Counted from the first letter of the stretch, positions 25,953-37,033 are shown. The stretch is 64,000 nucleotides of DNA from Qipengyuania sediminis (GCF_004358425.1 NZ_CP037948.1:1054001-1118000); one strand, 5' to 3'. Translations and numbers: made by a program. Notes: generated from the sequence alone by a model not told the origin.

Positions 25953-27335
25953 TTATCGCACCCGTTCGAAGCGCGTTTCGCCGCGCACCGGATCGGCCGC
26001 CACCAGCCGTACCAGAACCCGCTCGCCGCTCCCCACACCGCGCGTATCGACACGGGCGAGCACGGGCAGCTCGGCAAGTTGCAGCCGCGCGCCGCGTTCG
26101 TCGCGCTCGGTGACGATGGCGGCGAAGACCTCGCCCTCACGCCCCGCCAGCAGCGCGGCTTCCGCAAGGTCGAGCACGGCTCGCTCGACCGCGCCCTCGC
26201 GGGCATCGGCAGCGTTCATCGTCTCCGCGAGACGCGCGAATAGCGCCGGCTCGTCTTCGTGGCGCGCCGCCCCGGTCGCCAAGGCCAACATGGTTTCGAG
26301 GACATAGCGATCGGCAAGGCGGCGCATCGGCGCGGTCGCATGGCAATAGGTCGCGCCGAGCGCCGCGTGCCACGGGCGGTCCCCCGGCCGGTAGGGATGG
26401 TAATCCGCCCCGCCGGTGATCCGACGCACCGCGAACTGGAATGCCGCCCCCGCGGGCGTGCGCGGATCGACGGTGCGCTCGAATGCCGCAAGGGACACGT
26501 CCTCTTGCCAGTCGAACCCAAGTCCGAGCGCCGTCGCGCGCAGACGGGCGAGAGCGCGTGCGTCGGGGGCGGGCATCTCGCGGAAGAGCCCGGCGCCGGC
26601 TGCGTGGAGGGCCTGGGCGATCGCAATATTGGCCGCGAGCGACAGGGCGGCGTTCGCGTTTTCCGCTGGCGACCAGGGGCGCAGCTGTAGCTGGTATCCC
26701 CCGTCCGGGCCGCGTTGCAGCTCTTGCTCGGGCGGATCGATACGCGCAGCGCCGCGCGCCTCCTCGCACCGCTGCATCCGTGCGGCAAAGTCCGCAAGGT
26801 GCGGCACCTCAGCTGGATCGACGCGCTCGTAACCGAGCTTCGCGCGGCTGTGGACGACGGCTCTTACGATGCCTTCAAGCGCTACTTTGCCGTCGTGGTC
26901 GCAGCGGACAGTTGCCACGATCGCGGGACGCGGGGCATCCGGCAGCAGACTTGCCGCGCCTTCGCTTAGCGCAGGTGGGTAAAGCCTTGCCTTCCCATCG
27001 GGCAGATAGAGCGTCACCCCCCGTCGCCACGCCTCGGCCTCTATGGCACCGCCCTGGGGCACGAACCAGCCAATGTCGGCGAGCGCGTAATGCAAGACGA
27101 GGTCGCCCCCCGCAGGCTCGATGCAAAAGGCTTGATCGAGGTCGGTCGAAGCCGCGGGATCCAGTGTCAGGAAAGTGCGATCCGTCCAATCGCCATGCGC
27201 GCTCGGCGTCCGGTGCTGCGTCCGCTCGGCCTCGGCCAGAACCTCCGGCGGGAAGGTCGACGGCACGTCGTAGCGTGCACGCAGCCGGGCGAGCCCTTCA
27301 CCAAGTAGCCGGTCGGGGTCGGAGAGGGTCTTCAG
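25953..27335 (-). CDS. RNB-domain exoribonuclease (RNase II/R family), possible CTG start
   Basis: A 460-residue protein containing mainly the catalytic RNB domain of RNase II/R, which degrades RNA from the 3' end. Seen: FLTLDPAASTDLDQAFCIE, with the metal-binding aspartates (the family's D-P-x-x-A-x-D-x-D-D pattern, here DPAASTDLD), YALADIGWFV, RRGVTLYLPDG, and HATAPMRRLADRYV for the C-terminal part of the domain. It is much shorter than RNase R, lacking long cold-shock and S1 domains. The likely start LKTLSDPDRLL would use CTG at 27335, which overlaps the preceding peptidase stop as CTGA, like a normal ATGA coupling. No ATG or GTG lies nearby in frame; the first GTG would remove conserved residues. 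Confidence 0.8.
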   Translation of the reverse strand: MKTLSDPDRLLGEGLARLRARYDVPSTFPPEVLAEAERTQHRTPSAHGDWTDRTFLTLDPAASTDLDQAFCIEPAGGDLVLHYALADIGWFVPQGGAIEAEAWRRGVTLYLPDGKARLYPPALSEGAASLLPDAPRPAIVATVRCDHDGKVALEGIVRAVVHSRAKLGYERVDPAEVPHLADFAARMQRCEEARGAARIDPPEQELQRGPDGGYQLQLRPWSPAENANAALSLAANIAIAQALHAAGAGLFREMPAPDARALARLRATALGLGFDWQEDVSLAAFERTVDPRTPAGAAFQFAVRRITGGADYHPYRPGDRPWHAALGATYCHATAPMRRLADRYVLETMLALATGAARHEDEPALFARLAETMNAADAREGAVERAVLDLAEAALLAGREGEVFAAIVTERDERGARLQLAELPVLARVDTRGVGSGERVLVRLVAADPVRGETRFERVR

Positions 27336-28705
27336 CGCGTGGGTGCCCGCTGGATCGGCGCCGGGTGGTTGGCCAGGATACCCGTCACAACGGTCCACAC
27401 CGCGACATTCTGGCGCAGCTGCGCCTTGTCGATCTTGTCGAGCGTATCGTTGTTTGTGTGGTGGAGATCGAAGTAGCGGGTGCCATCCTGCTGCAGGTCG
27501 ATCAGCGCGCCGTCCTGCTCGCGCACCCAATTGAGATCGGCCCCGCCGCTTGCCACCTCGCGCGATGGCGCGACGCCGAAGCGCGCGACGGAGGCTGCCA
27601 GCTTGCGGTACAGTTCGGGATCGCTGGCGGAGAAATTGCTGTCGATCCGCCATACCCGATCGGCGCCGAAATCGCTTTCGAGGCCAACGAAAACGGGCTC
27701 GCCCTTGTGCGCGGCGGCATAGGCCTTGCTGCCCCACAGCCCGGTTTCCTCCGCGCCCGCGAAGAGCACGCGGATGGTGCGCAGCGGCCGCCCCGAAGCG
27801 GCGACAGCCTTGGCGGCCGCGGCGATGATACCGCAGCCCGCCCCGTCGTCGAAGGCTCCCGTGCCGTTCCACCAGCTGTCGAGATGGCAGGCGAGCAGCA
27901 CGGGCGGAAGGTTCCGGTCGCGGCCGAGGATTTCACCGACGACATTGCCGCTCTGGGTGCGTCCGATCTGACGCGAATTGAGTTCCAGCCGCAGCATTAC
28001 CCGCCGGTCGCCCGCGCGCGCGATCATCCGCGCGAGATTGTCGGCGTCGGGATTGCTGAGCGCGGCGGCAGGGGTGGGCCCGACGCCGTCTGCAAAGCTG
28101 GTGCCGCCGGTGTGCGGCGTGCGCTCGCTTTCGGTCCCGATCGAACGGATGACGGTCGCGACCGCCCCCTTGCTGGCCGCGAGCCCCGGCCCGGTCCAGC
28201 GCGCAGGGCCGGCGAAGCCATAGCTCGATCCGTCCTGCGTCGCCCGCATGGCGTGATCGATGAAGGCGATCTTGCCGGTGAGGCTTCCCTCAGGCGCCGC
28301 TTCGAGCGCGGCATAGCTCGCGAAATGAACGACCTGCGCAGTCAGCCCGCCCGCCGGCGTCGCCGCGCTGTTGCCCAACGGCACGATCTCCAGCGGCTGG
28401 GCATAGGGCGCGACGACGGTCGCCCGCATCACATCGCCCGGCACCCAGGTATCCATCATGAATTGCTCGTCCGCCACATTGGCGAAGCCGTTGGCGCGCA
28501 GCCAGCGCACTGCCCAGACGCGGCCCCGCGCTTCCGCTTCCGTGCCCGCCTGGCGCGGACCGACCTCGGTGGAGATGCCTTCGACAAAGTCCCAGGCCAG
28601 CACGTCGCTTTCGGCTGCTCTGTCAGCGGCCTTATCGAGGTTCGCCGATGCGGGTGTCGGCAGGAGGGCGAGCACCGCGGCGGCGGCGAGAGTACGAGTA
28701 AACAT
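27332..28705 (-). CDS. Secreted M28-family zinc aminopeptidase
   Basis: A 457-residue periplasmic or secreted metallopeptidase. The signal peptide (MFTRTLAAAAVLALLPTPASA) starts at 28705; the frame upstream is not family-like. Metal ligands and the catalytic pair of M28 enzymes are visible: HLDSW (His), FDDGAGC (bridging Asp), EETGLWGS (catalytic Glu), ESDFGAD and HHTNNDTLDKI (last His). A protease-associated domain probably occupies about 110-250. It ends in a 4-base overlap with the RNB gene, so both may be one transcript. Confidence 0.88.
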   Translation of the reverse strand: MFTRTLAAAAVLALLPTPASANLDKAADRAAESDVLAWDFVEGISTEVGPRQAGTEAEARGRVWAVRWLRANGFANVADEQFMMDTWVPGDVMRATVVAPYAQPLEIVPLGNSAATPAGGLTAQVVHFASYAALEAAPEGSLTGKIAFIDHAMRATQDGSSYGFAGPARWTGPGLAASKGAVATVIRSIGTESERTPHTGGTSFADGVGPTPAAALSNPDADNLARMIARAGDRRVMLRLELNSRQIGRTQSGNVVGEILGRDRNLPPVLLACHLDSWWNGTGAFDDGAGCGIIAAAAKAVAASGRPLRTIRVLFAGAEETGLWGSKAYAAAHKGEPVFVGLESDFGADRVWRIDSNFSASDPELYRKLAASVARFGVAPSREVASGGADLNWVREQDGALIDLQQDGTRYFDLHHTNNDTLDKIDKAQLRQNVAVWTVVTGILANHPAPIQRAPTR

Positions 28706-28828
28706 GGCCCCTGCTAGCATTCCGCGGCTCGCTGCCAAGCGAAATGCTGGCCGCTTGCCGAGGGGCGCGCCCCCGCCTATCTGGCGGCGCAAGCTTTCCC
28801 GCACACTCCCCGATCCGAAGGACGCCCC

Positions 28829-30502
<1,674 letters not shown>

Positions 30503-30618
30503 TGAGCGAAGTGATGCCGGGTTTCTAGCGGGTGCGCTGGCCGGGATGGCTGCGGCTTGGCTCGGTTTCGGCAATCTACAGGACGAATGTTATAGCCGAG
30601 CGTCAAAAGTGGCGCGAA

Positions 30619-30891
30619 TCATTGCGCGCCCTCGCCATGCTCCCAAGCGCACGGCGGGGGGCGATAGGCCAGGCCGTCCCTGGAAAAGCCGTGCGGCCGG
30701 AATTGCGGGCTCATGCAGTGGATGTCCTCCGCCACAAGCTCGGTCCGCCGGTCGCGGAACGCCCGCTCCCGGTCGAGCAGCAGAAACTCTTCCACGGTCA
30801 GCCGACGCTTCGCCTGTCCCTCGGGAAGGTCCTGCGCCGTCAGTGCGGGCAGCTCATCACAGCCCGCGCACGCGTCCAATCGCAAGGACAA
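30619..30891 (-). pseudogene. Fragment resembling a Uma2-family endonuclease
   Basis: The open frame encodes RRLTVEEFLLLDRERAF, RTELVAEDIHCMSPQ, PHGF, which resembles the N-terminus of Uma2 (DUF820) PD-(D/E)XK proteins (LTVEEFL..., RRELIDGEVYVMSP). Complete family members have about 180 residues; this frame stops after 90 and lacks the nuclease core. It has no strong start. It is best read as a remnant. Confidence 0.4.
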
Positions 30892-31107
30892 TTAGAGCGC
30901 CGCCTTCGCCTCGTCCTCGCGCCGCATCGCCTTTAGCGCCTCGGCCTTCTGCCGGTCGGTCAGCACGCGCTTCGCCTGATCGGCGAGGGCGCGCCAGGTC
31001 TTTTCGGCGCGGAGATTGCGTTCGCGAACATTGTCGAGCGTGGCGACAGCGGCCTCGGCCGCGGCTTCGCTGGCGCGGGCGTCGTAGAAATCGAAAGTCT
31101 GGGACAT
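30892..31107 (-). CDS. Small conserved-type helical protein, 71 aa
   Basis: Unknown function. The start MSQTFDFYDARASEAAAEA follows an acceptable purine-rich site (aggagcgcgccg). It is a single, highly charged helix-rich protein (RERNLRAEKTWRALADQAKRVLTDRQKAEALKA), cytoplasmic, without membrane segments. It lies 84 bases downstream of the cold-shock gene on the same strand and might be read through from it. Confidence 0.65.
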   Translation of the reverse strand: MSQTFDFYDARASEAAAEAAVATLDNVRERNLRAEKTWRALADQAKRVLTDRQKAEALKAMRREDEAKAAL

Positions 31108-31191
31108 CGGTCGGCGCGCTCCTGTAAGTGAATGGGCCTCCGCCCCGCGGACCGCCGGAAGCGGCGCGGGGCGGGGCGGGGCCATCGATCG

Positions 31192-31404
31192 TCAATCGCC
31201 GGCGCTGAGGTTGACCGCGCTGGCCTTGCCGTTGCGGCCGGTTTCTACCTCGTAGTTCAGCCGCTGATCCTTGTTCAGCGACTGCATCCCGGCGGCCTGT
31301 ACCGCGGAGATATGGACGAAGCTGTCTTCCGATCCATCGTCGGGCTGGATGAAGCCATAGCCTTTGTCGGCGTTGAAGAATTTGACGATGCCTGTCTTGC
31401 TCAT
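31192..31404 (-). CDS. Cold-shock domain protein (CspA family)
   Basis: A 70-residue single CSD protein that binds single-stranded RNA or DNA and melts RNA structure. RNP1 (KGYGFIQ) and RNP2 (DSFVHIS) are intact, and the N-terminus TGIVKFFNADKGYG is standard. The start at 31404 follows gaaaggacacgc. The gap upstream to the HxlR gene (about 255 bases) has a GC-rich, self-complementary leader, as expected for cold-shock mRNAs whose 5' leader controls stability, but I cannot define a specific structure. Confidence 0.95.
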   Translation of the reverse strand: MSKTGIVKFFNADKGYGFIQPDDGSEDSFVHISAVQAAGMQSLNKDQRLNYEVETGRNGKASAVNLSAGD

Positions 31405-31660
31405 GTGCGTGTCCTTTCAAGAACGCGTGGGGTGCCCCGGCGGCGACATGCCACCGGAGTCGTGCGTCGGGTCGTCTCGTTGAAAGGAAGTCGTCGTCTG
31501 GCATCGCGCCGGCTGACCGCGGTGAAGCGGCCGGCCGGCGAGTCGTCAAAAGCCGAAGACCGTCGCAAAATCGACGTCAGCGGGGGCTTGATAGCACGGC
31601 TTTGCCCATTCACCTAATCAGCCATTCCGATCGCCGCTTGCGGCAGCGACTCCGGACACC

Positions 31661-32047
31661 CTAGGCGGCCACGCGCCTTGGACCCTCATCGTCATAAGCC
31701 GCGCGGTTCGCATGGATCTGCGGCAGATGCGCGAAGGTCCACTCGGCGAGCGCCAGCACCGGGACGCTGAGCGAGTGCCCAAGCGGCGTCAGCGCATATT
31801 CGACCTGCGGGGGCACCGTCGCGTGAACCCGGCGCGCGGCCATGCCGTCCCGCTCGAGCGTCTTTAATGTTCGGGTCAGCATCTGCTGGCTGATACCGCC
31901 GATCTGGCGCTTCAACGCGTTGAAGCGGCAAGGCCCCTTCGCCAGCGCCTGCACGATCAGCACGGTCCATTTGTCGCCGACCCGGCCGATCAGTTCGCTC
32001 ACCGCGCGGCAGTCGGGATTGGAGTGGGGGTGTGGGGCAGCGGTCAT
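31661..32047 (-). CDS. HxlR-family winged-helix regulator
   Basis: A 128-residue transcription factor: CRAVSELIGRVGDKWTVLIVQAL and FNALKRQIGGISQQMLTRTLKTLERDGM form the winged helix-turn-helix, with PPQVEYALTPLG as the wing. A cysteine near the N-terminus (NPDCRAV) is common in this family, whose members often respond to quinones, aldehydes or diamide. It is divergent from an azoreductase gene, the classical partner, and probably represses it through the palindrome at 32091-32104. Confidence 0.9.
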   Translation of the reverse strand: MTAAPHPHSNPDCRAVSELIGRVGDKWTVLIVQALAKGPCRFNALKRQIGGISQQMLTRTLKTLERDGMAARRVHATVPPQVEYALTPLGHSLSVPVLALAEWTFAHLPQIHANRAAYDDEGPRRVAA

Positions 32048-32090
32048 AGCTGTGTGACCTGGTCAGTGAAAAATGCGTTCTTGCGCCAGT

Positions 32091-32104
32091 TATGTGGTCA
32101 CATA
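32091..32104. promoter_or_regulatory. Palindromic operator between hxlR-type and azoreductase genes
   Basis: tatgtg gt cacata, perfect 6-base arms, lies between the divergent genes, about 37 bases before the azoreductase start. A second half-like element (gtgacctggtcag) is at 32053-32065. Likely binding site of the HxlR protein; inferred. Confidence 0.55.
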
Positions 32105-32140
32105 TCTGGCTCTGGTCAAGATTTGAGACCGGAGCCCAAC

Positions 32141-32716
32141 ATGACCATCCTGCACATCGATACCGCGATCACCGGCGAGCATTCGGTAAGCCGCGGCCTC
32201 ACCGCCGCGATTCTGCGCGAACTGACCGCTGCCGATCCTGGCGCGCAGGTGATTTACCGCGACCTCGCCGCCGACCCGTTACCGCACCTCACGCTTCCCG
32301 CGTTCGCCGAAGCCGACAGCCTGGCCGTTCTCGCTGATTTTAAGGCGGCGGAAACGGTGGTGATCGGCGCGCCGATGTACAATTTCAGCGTGCCGAGCCA
32401 GCTCAAGGCGTGGCTCGACCGCATTCTGGTTGCGGGCCAGACCTTCCGCTACACCGAGACCGGCGCGGCCGAAGGGCTGATGGGCGGCAAGCGCGTCATC
32501 GTCGCGGTAGCGCGCGGTGGGCTCTATGGCGAAGCAAGCACGCAGCGCAGTTTTGAACATGCCGAACGCTATCTCGCCGATGTCTTTGCCTTCATCGGCA
32601 TCTCGAATGTCGAATTCGTGATTGCTGAAGGTTTGAAGGTGAGCGACGATATGCGGGAGGCGGCGATCCAGGCGGCGCACGCCCGCGTCAGCGGACTGGT
32701 AGCGGAGCCCGCCTGA
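32141..32716 (+). CDS. azoR: FMN-dependent NADH:quinone oxidoreductase / azoreductase
   Basis: A 191-residue flavodoxin-like enzyme that reduces quinones and azo compounds with NADH. Typical segments: MTILHIDTAITGEHSVSRGL (phosphate-binding start), AAETVVIGAPMYNFSVPSQLKAWLDRI (the PMYNF FMN motif) and GLYGEAS, with YLADVFAFIGI near the C-terminus. The start at 32141 follows ggagccca. It is divergent from an HxlR regulator, which fits induction by electrophiles or quinones. Confidence 0.92.
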   Translation: MTILHIDTAITGEHSVSRGLTAAILRELTAADPGAQVIYRDLAADPLPHLTLPAFAEADSLAVLADFKAAETVVIGAPMYNFSVPSQLKAWLDRILVAGQTFRYTETGAAEGLMGGKRVIVAVARGGLYGEASTQRSFEHAERYLADVFAFIGISNVEFVIAEGLKVSDDMREAAIQAAHARVSGLVAEPA

Positions 32717-32745
32717 TAGCGCGAAAACAGCGGTTTCCCGCAGCC

Positions 32746-32778
32746 GGTGTCGTGGGGCGTGGTTCGCGCCACGACACC
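32746..32778 (+). terminator. Hairpin downstream of azoreductase gene
   Basis: ggtgtcgtgg (32746-32755) pairs perfectly with ccacgacacc (32769-32778). It lies about 30 bases after the azoreductase stop and probably ends that transcript, although no T-run follows. Confidence 0.5.
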
Positions 32779-32939
32779 CGCGACGATCCGTCGAGGCGAA
32801 TTTGAATTGAAAGCGCCCCGATCAGCCCGCGCTTCGACCACAGGGGCGAGGATATGTTCACTTGCCGCTCATCGCCGGGCGATATCTTTCTGGCCAGGCC
32901 GTGGTGGAGCGGCTCCGTAGCATCGGAAGGACGGCTCCC

Positions 32940-33752
32940 ATGACAGAAACATCCCTGTTCAAATCGGTCACGCTCGGCGCGCTCGCGGTGGCGCTCGCTG
33001 TGACCGCGATGCCCGCCGAGGCGGAGGAACGCGGACCGCGCCGCGCAGCCTGGAGCCAAAGCCAGACCGATAGTGCCGACGGCGCGCGCGGGCCCAGGCA
33101 GGCCGACCGGCGGCGCGAGGAGGGCGAGCGGAGGGCCGCCTGGCGCGAACGGCGCGGCGTCGAACGGCGTGGCCAGGGTGTCTTCGTCGCCCCTCCGGCC
33201 CCCCCTGCGGTCGGCAGCACCGGCTATGCGGCCGCCCCGCGCAATCGGGGCTATGGTGCGACGAGCCGGGCCGAACGGCGCGAAGACCGCCGCGACGAAC
33301 GCCGGACCTATCGCGACGGCTATCGTCAGGGGCAGCGCGAAGACTGGCGCGACGATCGCCGCGACGAGCGCCGGGCTTATGAACGTGGCTACCGCGCTGG
33401 CGACCGCGCCGACGACAGGCGCTGGAGCGGTAGCTATGGACATTGGGACAACCGCGCTTGGCGCAACGACCAGCGCTATGACTGGTACCGCCACCGCGCG
33501 GCAAATCGCGCGATCTTCAGCCCCGGCCGCTATTACGCCCCCTATCGCGACTATCGCTACAATCGGCTGTCGATCGGCTTTCGCATCGGCAGCCCTTTCT
33601 ATGCCAGCCGTTACTGGATCATGGATCCGTGGCGATACCGCCTGCCGAGCGCATATGGGCCTTACAGGTGGGTGCGCTATTACGACGATGCGCTGCTGGT
33701 CGACATCTATTCCGGCCGCGTGGTTGACGTGATCCACGATTTCTTCTGGTGA
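32940..33752 (+). CDS. RcnB-like periplasmic protein with Arg/Asp-rich repeats
   Basis: A 270-residue secreted protein. The signal peptide (LFKSVTLGALAVALAVTAMPAEA) is followed by a very charged, low-complexity middle (about 30-180; repeats such as RREDRRDERRTYRDGYRQ). The C-terminal domain (YDWYRHRAANRAIFSPGRYYAPYRDYRYNRL, then YDDALLVDIYSGRVVDVI) is the Ni/Co homeostasis protein RcnB-type domain. RcnB proteins act in the periplasm in metal balance, but many paralogues have unknown roles. The start at 32940 follows ggaagg. Confidence 0.82.
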   Translation: MTETSLFKSVTLGALAVALAVTAMPAEAEERGPRRAAWSQSQTDSADGARGPRQADRRREEGERRAAWRERRGVERRGQGVFVAPPAPPAVGSTGYAAAPRNRGYGATSRAERREDRRDERRTYRDGYRQGQREDWRDDRRDERRAYERGYRAGDRADDRRWSGSYGHWDNRAWRNDQRYDWYRHRAANRAIFSPGRYYAPYRDYRYNRLSIGFRIGSPFYASRYWIMDPWRYRLPSAYGPYRWVRYYDDALLVDIYSGRVVDVIHDFFW

Positions 33753-33770
33753 CGCCGGGGCGGGGCGGGG

Positions 33771-35810
33771 TCAGTCAAGTTCGAGAATGACCTCGTCCAC
33801 CGCCAGGCTCGCGCCCTCCGCCGCGTTGATCCGCGCGACCGTGGCGGACTTCTCGGCACGCAGGATGTTCTCCATCTTCATCGCTTCCACTGTGGCGAGC
33901 GGCTGACCCGGCTCGACCGCCTCGCCTTCGGCCACATGCAGCTTCACCAGCAGCCCGGGCATGGGACAGATAAGCAGTTTTGAAAGATCGGGCGGCGTCT
34001 TTTCCAACATGTGCTGCGTAAGATGCGCGATGCGCGCGGGGAGGACGCGCGCCTCGTGCTTCGCGCCGCGGGTGGTGAGGCGAAAGCCCGTCCGGCGCCG
34101 CTCGATTTGGATGCCAAACCGCGCGATAGGGTCGTCCGCTTCTCCATCCTCGAACAGCGCGACTTCGACGAAGCTCTGCCCGGGCGCGTATTCCATTTCG
34201 ATGGCGACCGGCTCGTCGTCGACCGTGATCGCCTCCTCTTCCAGGCTGACCGCATGGTCTTGGTCGCCAATGCGCACGGACCAGTCACCAGTGGGAAGGC
34301 CCGGGGAACCGAGCTGGCCATCGATGCGCAGCGCCCGATCCGCATCGGCGGTGGCAAGGACACCGGCAACCGCCGCCAGCGCGCGCATCAGCATTGGATC
34401 GGCGGCAGCGCCCGCGAAGCCCTCGGGATATTCCTCCGCAATGAAGCCCGTGGTGAGCTCGCCCGAGCGGAAGCGGGGATGCTGCATGATGGCGGAGAGG
34501 AAATCGACATTGTGCCCCAGGCCCTCGATCCGGAACGCATCTAGGGCTTCCACCTGCAAATCGGCGGCCTCGTCGCGGGCCGGGGCCCAGGTGATGAGCT
34601 TGGCGATCATGGGGTCGTAGAACATCGAGACCTCGCCGCCCTCGGTGACGCCATCGTCGATGCGGATGTAAGGATGCTCGCCCTCGCCCAGCGGTTCCTG
34701 TTGCGCCTCGGCCTCGGGCGGCTGATACCGCACCAGCCGCCCCGTGCTCGGCAGGAAGCCGCGATACGGGTCCTCGGCATAGACGCGGTTCTCGATCGAC
34801 CAGCCGTTGATGCCGATGTCGTCCTGCGTGAACGCCAGCTTCTCGCCCGCCGCGACGCGGATCATCTGCTCGACAAGGTCGATGCCTGTGATCGCCTCGG
34901 TCACCGGGTGCTCGACCTGGAGCCGGGTGTTCATTTCGAGGAAGTAGAAGCTCTCGCCGCTCGGGTCCGCGCCCGAAACGATCAACTCGACCGTGCCGGC
35001 GCTGTAATACCCCACCGCGCGGGCCAGCGCGACGCACTGCTCGCCCATCGCCTTGCGCATCGCGGGCGTGACGAACGGCGACGGCGCTTCCTCGACCACC
35101 TTCTGGTGGCGGCGCTGGATGCTGCACTCGCGCTCGTTGAGGTAGACGATGGTGCCGTGCTTGTCGCCGAGCACCTGGATCTCGATGTGGCGCGGGTTGA
35201 GGATGAACTTCTCGATGAACACGCGGTCGTCGCCGAAGCTGTTCAGCCCCTCCCGCTTCACGCTCTCGAATCCCTCGCGCACGTCCTGTTCGGAGTAGGC
35301 GAGCCGCATACCCTTGCCGCCGCCGCCCGCGCTGGCCTTCATCATCACCGGATAGCCGATCTCGGCCGAGATGCGGACCGCGTGCTCGGTGTCCTCGATC
35401 TCGCCGACGAAGCCAGGGACGACGTTGACCCCTGCCTCCCTGGCCAGCTTCTTGGATTCGATCTTGTCACCCATTGCGGCGATCGCGTTCACCGGCGGAC
35501 CGATGAACTCGATCCCCTCCGCCGCGAGCGCCTCGGCGAAGCTGGTCCGCTCCGACAGGAAGCCGTAGCCCGGATGCACCGCTTGCGCCCCGGTCTGCTT
35601 GCAGGCGGCGATGATCTTGTCCGCCACCAGATAGCTCTCCGCCGCCGGCGACGGCCCGATATGCACCGCCTCGTCGGCAAGCTGCACGAACGGCGCGCGC
35701 GCATCGGCGTCGGAATAGACCGCGACCGTCGCGATACCCATGCGTCGCGCGGTGCGAATGACGCGGCACGCAATCTCGCCCCGGTTGGCGATGAGAATTT
35801 TCCTAAACAC
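33771..35810 (-). CDS. pccA: Propionyl-CoA carboxylase, biotin carboxylase/carrier subunit
   Basis: A 679-residue alpha subunit that carboxylates its own biotin with ATP and bicarbonate, then passes the carboxyl group to propionyl-CoA with PccB. The N-terminus FRKILIANRGEIACRVIRTARRMG, the ATP-grasp loop KASAGGGGKGM, and FYFLEMNTRLQVEHPVTE are standard. The biotin carrier motif VEAMKMEN places the biotinyl lysine at K645. It is the last gene of the propionate operon, 3 bases after the preceding small gene. Confidence 0.96.
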   Translation of the reverse strand: MFRKILIANRGEIACRVIRTARRMGIATVAVYSDADARAPFVQLADEAVHIGPSPAAESYLVADKIIAACKQTGAQAVHPGYGFLSERTSFAEALAAEGIEFIGPPVNAIAAMGDKIESKKLAREAGVNVVPGFVGEIEDTEHAVRISAEIGYPVMMKASAGGGGKGMRLAYSEQDVREGFESVKREGLNSFGDDRVFIEKFILNPRHIEIQVLGDKHGTIVYLNERECSIQRRHQKVVEEAPSPFVTPAMRKAMGEQCVALARAVGYYSAGTVELIVSGADPSGESFYFLEMNTRLQVEHPVTEAITGIDLVEQMIRVAAGEKLAFTQDDIGINGWSIENRVYAEDPYRGFLPSTGRLVRYQPPEAEAQQEPLGEGEHPYIRIDDGVTEGGEVSMFYDPMIAKLITWAPARDEAADLQVEALDAFRIEGLGHNVDFLSAIMQHPRFRSGELTTGFIAEEYPEGFAGAAADPMLMRALAAVAGVLATADADRALRIDGQLGSPGLPTGDWSVRIGDQDHAVSLEEEAITVDDEPVAIEMEYAPGQSFVEVALFEDGEADDPIARFGIQIERRRTGFRLTTRGAKHEARVLPARIAHLTQHMLEKTPPDLSKLLICPMPGLLVKLHVAEGEAVEPGQPLATVEAMKMENILRAEKSATVARINAAEGASLAVDEVILELD

Positions 35811-35813
35811 TCT

Positions 35814-36026
35814 TTAGCGGCTCCAGCGTCGAAAAAGGCGGATTGCGACGGCCCAATAAACGACGAACGCCGTCCCGACGATGAGCCAGAAATTGCGGTT
35901 AGTATTGCGAGTGCAGATCGCGTCATCGAAGCAATCGCCATAGGTGAAAATGATGAGCAAGGCGCCCGTGGCGACCATCACGAGAATGGACCAGGTTGCG
36001 AAGATAACGAAGTGGCGCAGGTTCAC
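35814..36026 (-). CDS. Small two-helix membrane protein in propionate operon
   Basis: A 70-residue protein with GTG start at 36026 that overlaps the bioB stop (GTGA). Two hydrophobic helices ([21 protein letters not shown] and [17 protein letters not shown]) enclose a loop with GDCFDDAIC, then a basic tail. It ends 3 bases before pccA. The cysteine-containing loop resembles that of the small gene at 37030. Function unknown. Confidence 0.75.
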   Translation of the reverse strand: MNLRHFVIFATWSILVMVATGALLIIFTYGDCFDDAICTRNTNRNFWLIVGTAFVVYWAVAIRLFRRWSR

Positions 36027-37033
36027 CCCACCGCCTCCACCACCCTGCAAGCCCGCATCGGCTCCTCGCCCTTCAGCGCCGTCAGCCCCAGCTTGGCGAA
36101 CAGCGCGGCGTCGCTGTCGTCGCCGGCGTTGGGGGCGGTGAGCAGCTTGTCGCCGGTGAAGATCGAGTTCGCGCCGGCGAGGAAGCAAAGGGCTTGGGTC
36201 GCCTCGCTCATGCTCTCGCGGCCAGCGGAGAGCCTAACCATCGAGAGCGGCATCGTGATCCGCGCCGCCGCCACGGTGCGGACGAACTCGATGTCGTCGA
36301 TCTTGGCGAGCGGGGTATCGGCCAGCATGTCGCCCAGCACCGTGCCCTTGACCGGAACCAGCGCGTTGACCGGCACGCTCTCGGGATGCTGCGGCAGGGT
36401 GGCGAGCGTGTGGATGAAGCCAACGCGGTCGGCGCGTGTCTCACCCATGCCGACGATCCCGCCCGAGCACACATTGATCCCCGCCGCGCGGACGTTCGCC
36501 AGCGTGTCGAGGCGTTCGCCGAAGCTGCGCGTGGTGATGACGCGCTCGTAATATTCGGGACTGCTGTCGATGTTGTGGTTGTAATAATCGAGCCCCGCCT
36601 CGGCGAGCATGTCCGCCTGCTTCGGCGTCAGCATGCCAAGCGTCATGCAGGTTTCCAGACCCATCGCCCGCACGCCCCTCACGATCGCGCAGATGGCGGG
36701 CATGTCGCGGTCCTTGGGATTGCGCCAGGCGGCGCCCATGCAGAAGCGCTGGCTGCCCGCATCCTTCGCCTGCGCCGCCGATTGCAGCACCGCGCGCACG
36801 TCCATCAGCTTGGTCGCGGCGACCCCGCTGTCGGCTTTGACCGACTGCGAGCAATAGCCGCAATCCTCCGGGCAGCCCCCGGTCTTGATGCTGAGCAGCG
36901 TGCAGAGCTGGACCTGTTCCGGCGGATGATTCTCGCGGTGCACGCTCGCCGCGCGAAACAGCAGCTCGGTGAACGGCAGCTCGAACAGCGCCGCGATCTC
37001 TTCGCGGGTCCAGTCGGTGCGGATCTGGGTCAA
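36023..37033 (-). CDS. bioB: Biotin synthase
   Basis: A 336-residue radical SAM enzyme that inserts sulphur into dethiobiotin. The radical SAM cluster motif CxxxCxxC is at C54, C58 and C61 (CPEDCGYC); [12 protein letters not shown] and [10 protein letters not shown] are family motifs. The start is TTG at 37033, overlapping the preceding small-gene stop (TTGA). Placing it inside the propionate operon makes sense, as PccA needs biotin. Confidence 0.96.
   Translation of the reverse strand: MTQIRTDWTREEIAALFELPFTELLFRAASVHRENHPPEQVQLCTLLSIKTGGCPEDCGYCSQSVKADSGVAATKLMDVRAVLQSAAQAKDAGSQRFCMGAAWRNPKDRDMPAICAIVRGVRAMGLETCMTLGMLTPKQADMLAEAGLDYYNHNIDSSPEYYERVITTRSFGERLDTLANVRAAGINVCSGGIVGMGETRADRVGFIHTLATLPQHPESVPVNALVPVKGTVLGDMLADTPLAKIDDIEFVRTVAAARITMPLSMVRLSAGRESMSEATQALCFLAGANSIFTGDKLLTAPNAGDDSDAALFAKLGLTALKGEEPMRACRVVEAVG

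Noticed and set aside
26441..28717. 758-codon open frame on the plus strand opposite the RNB and peptidase genes
   Set aside because: Low-complexity translation typical of antisense frames in high-GC DNA; both minus-strand genes have intact active-site motifs.
34674..36551. 625-codon open frame opposite pccA and bioB
   Set aside because: Shadow of two highly conserved enzymes; no start signal or domain.
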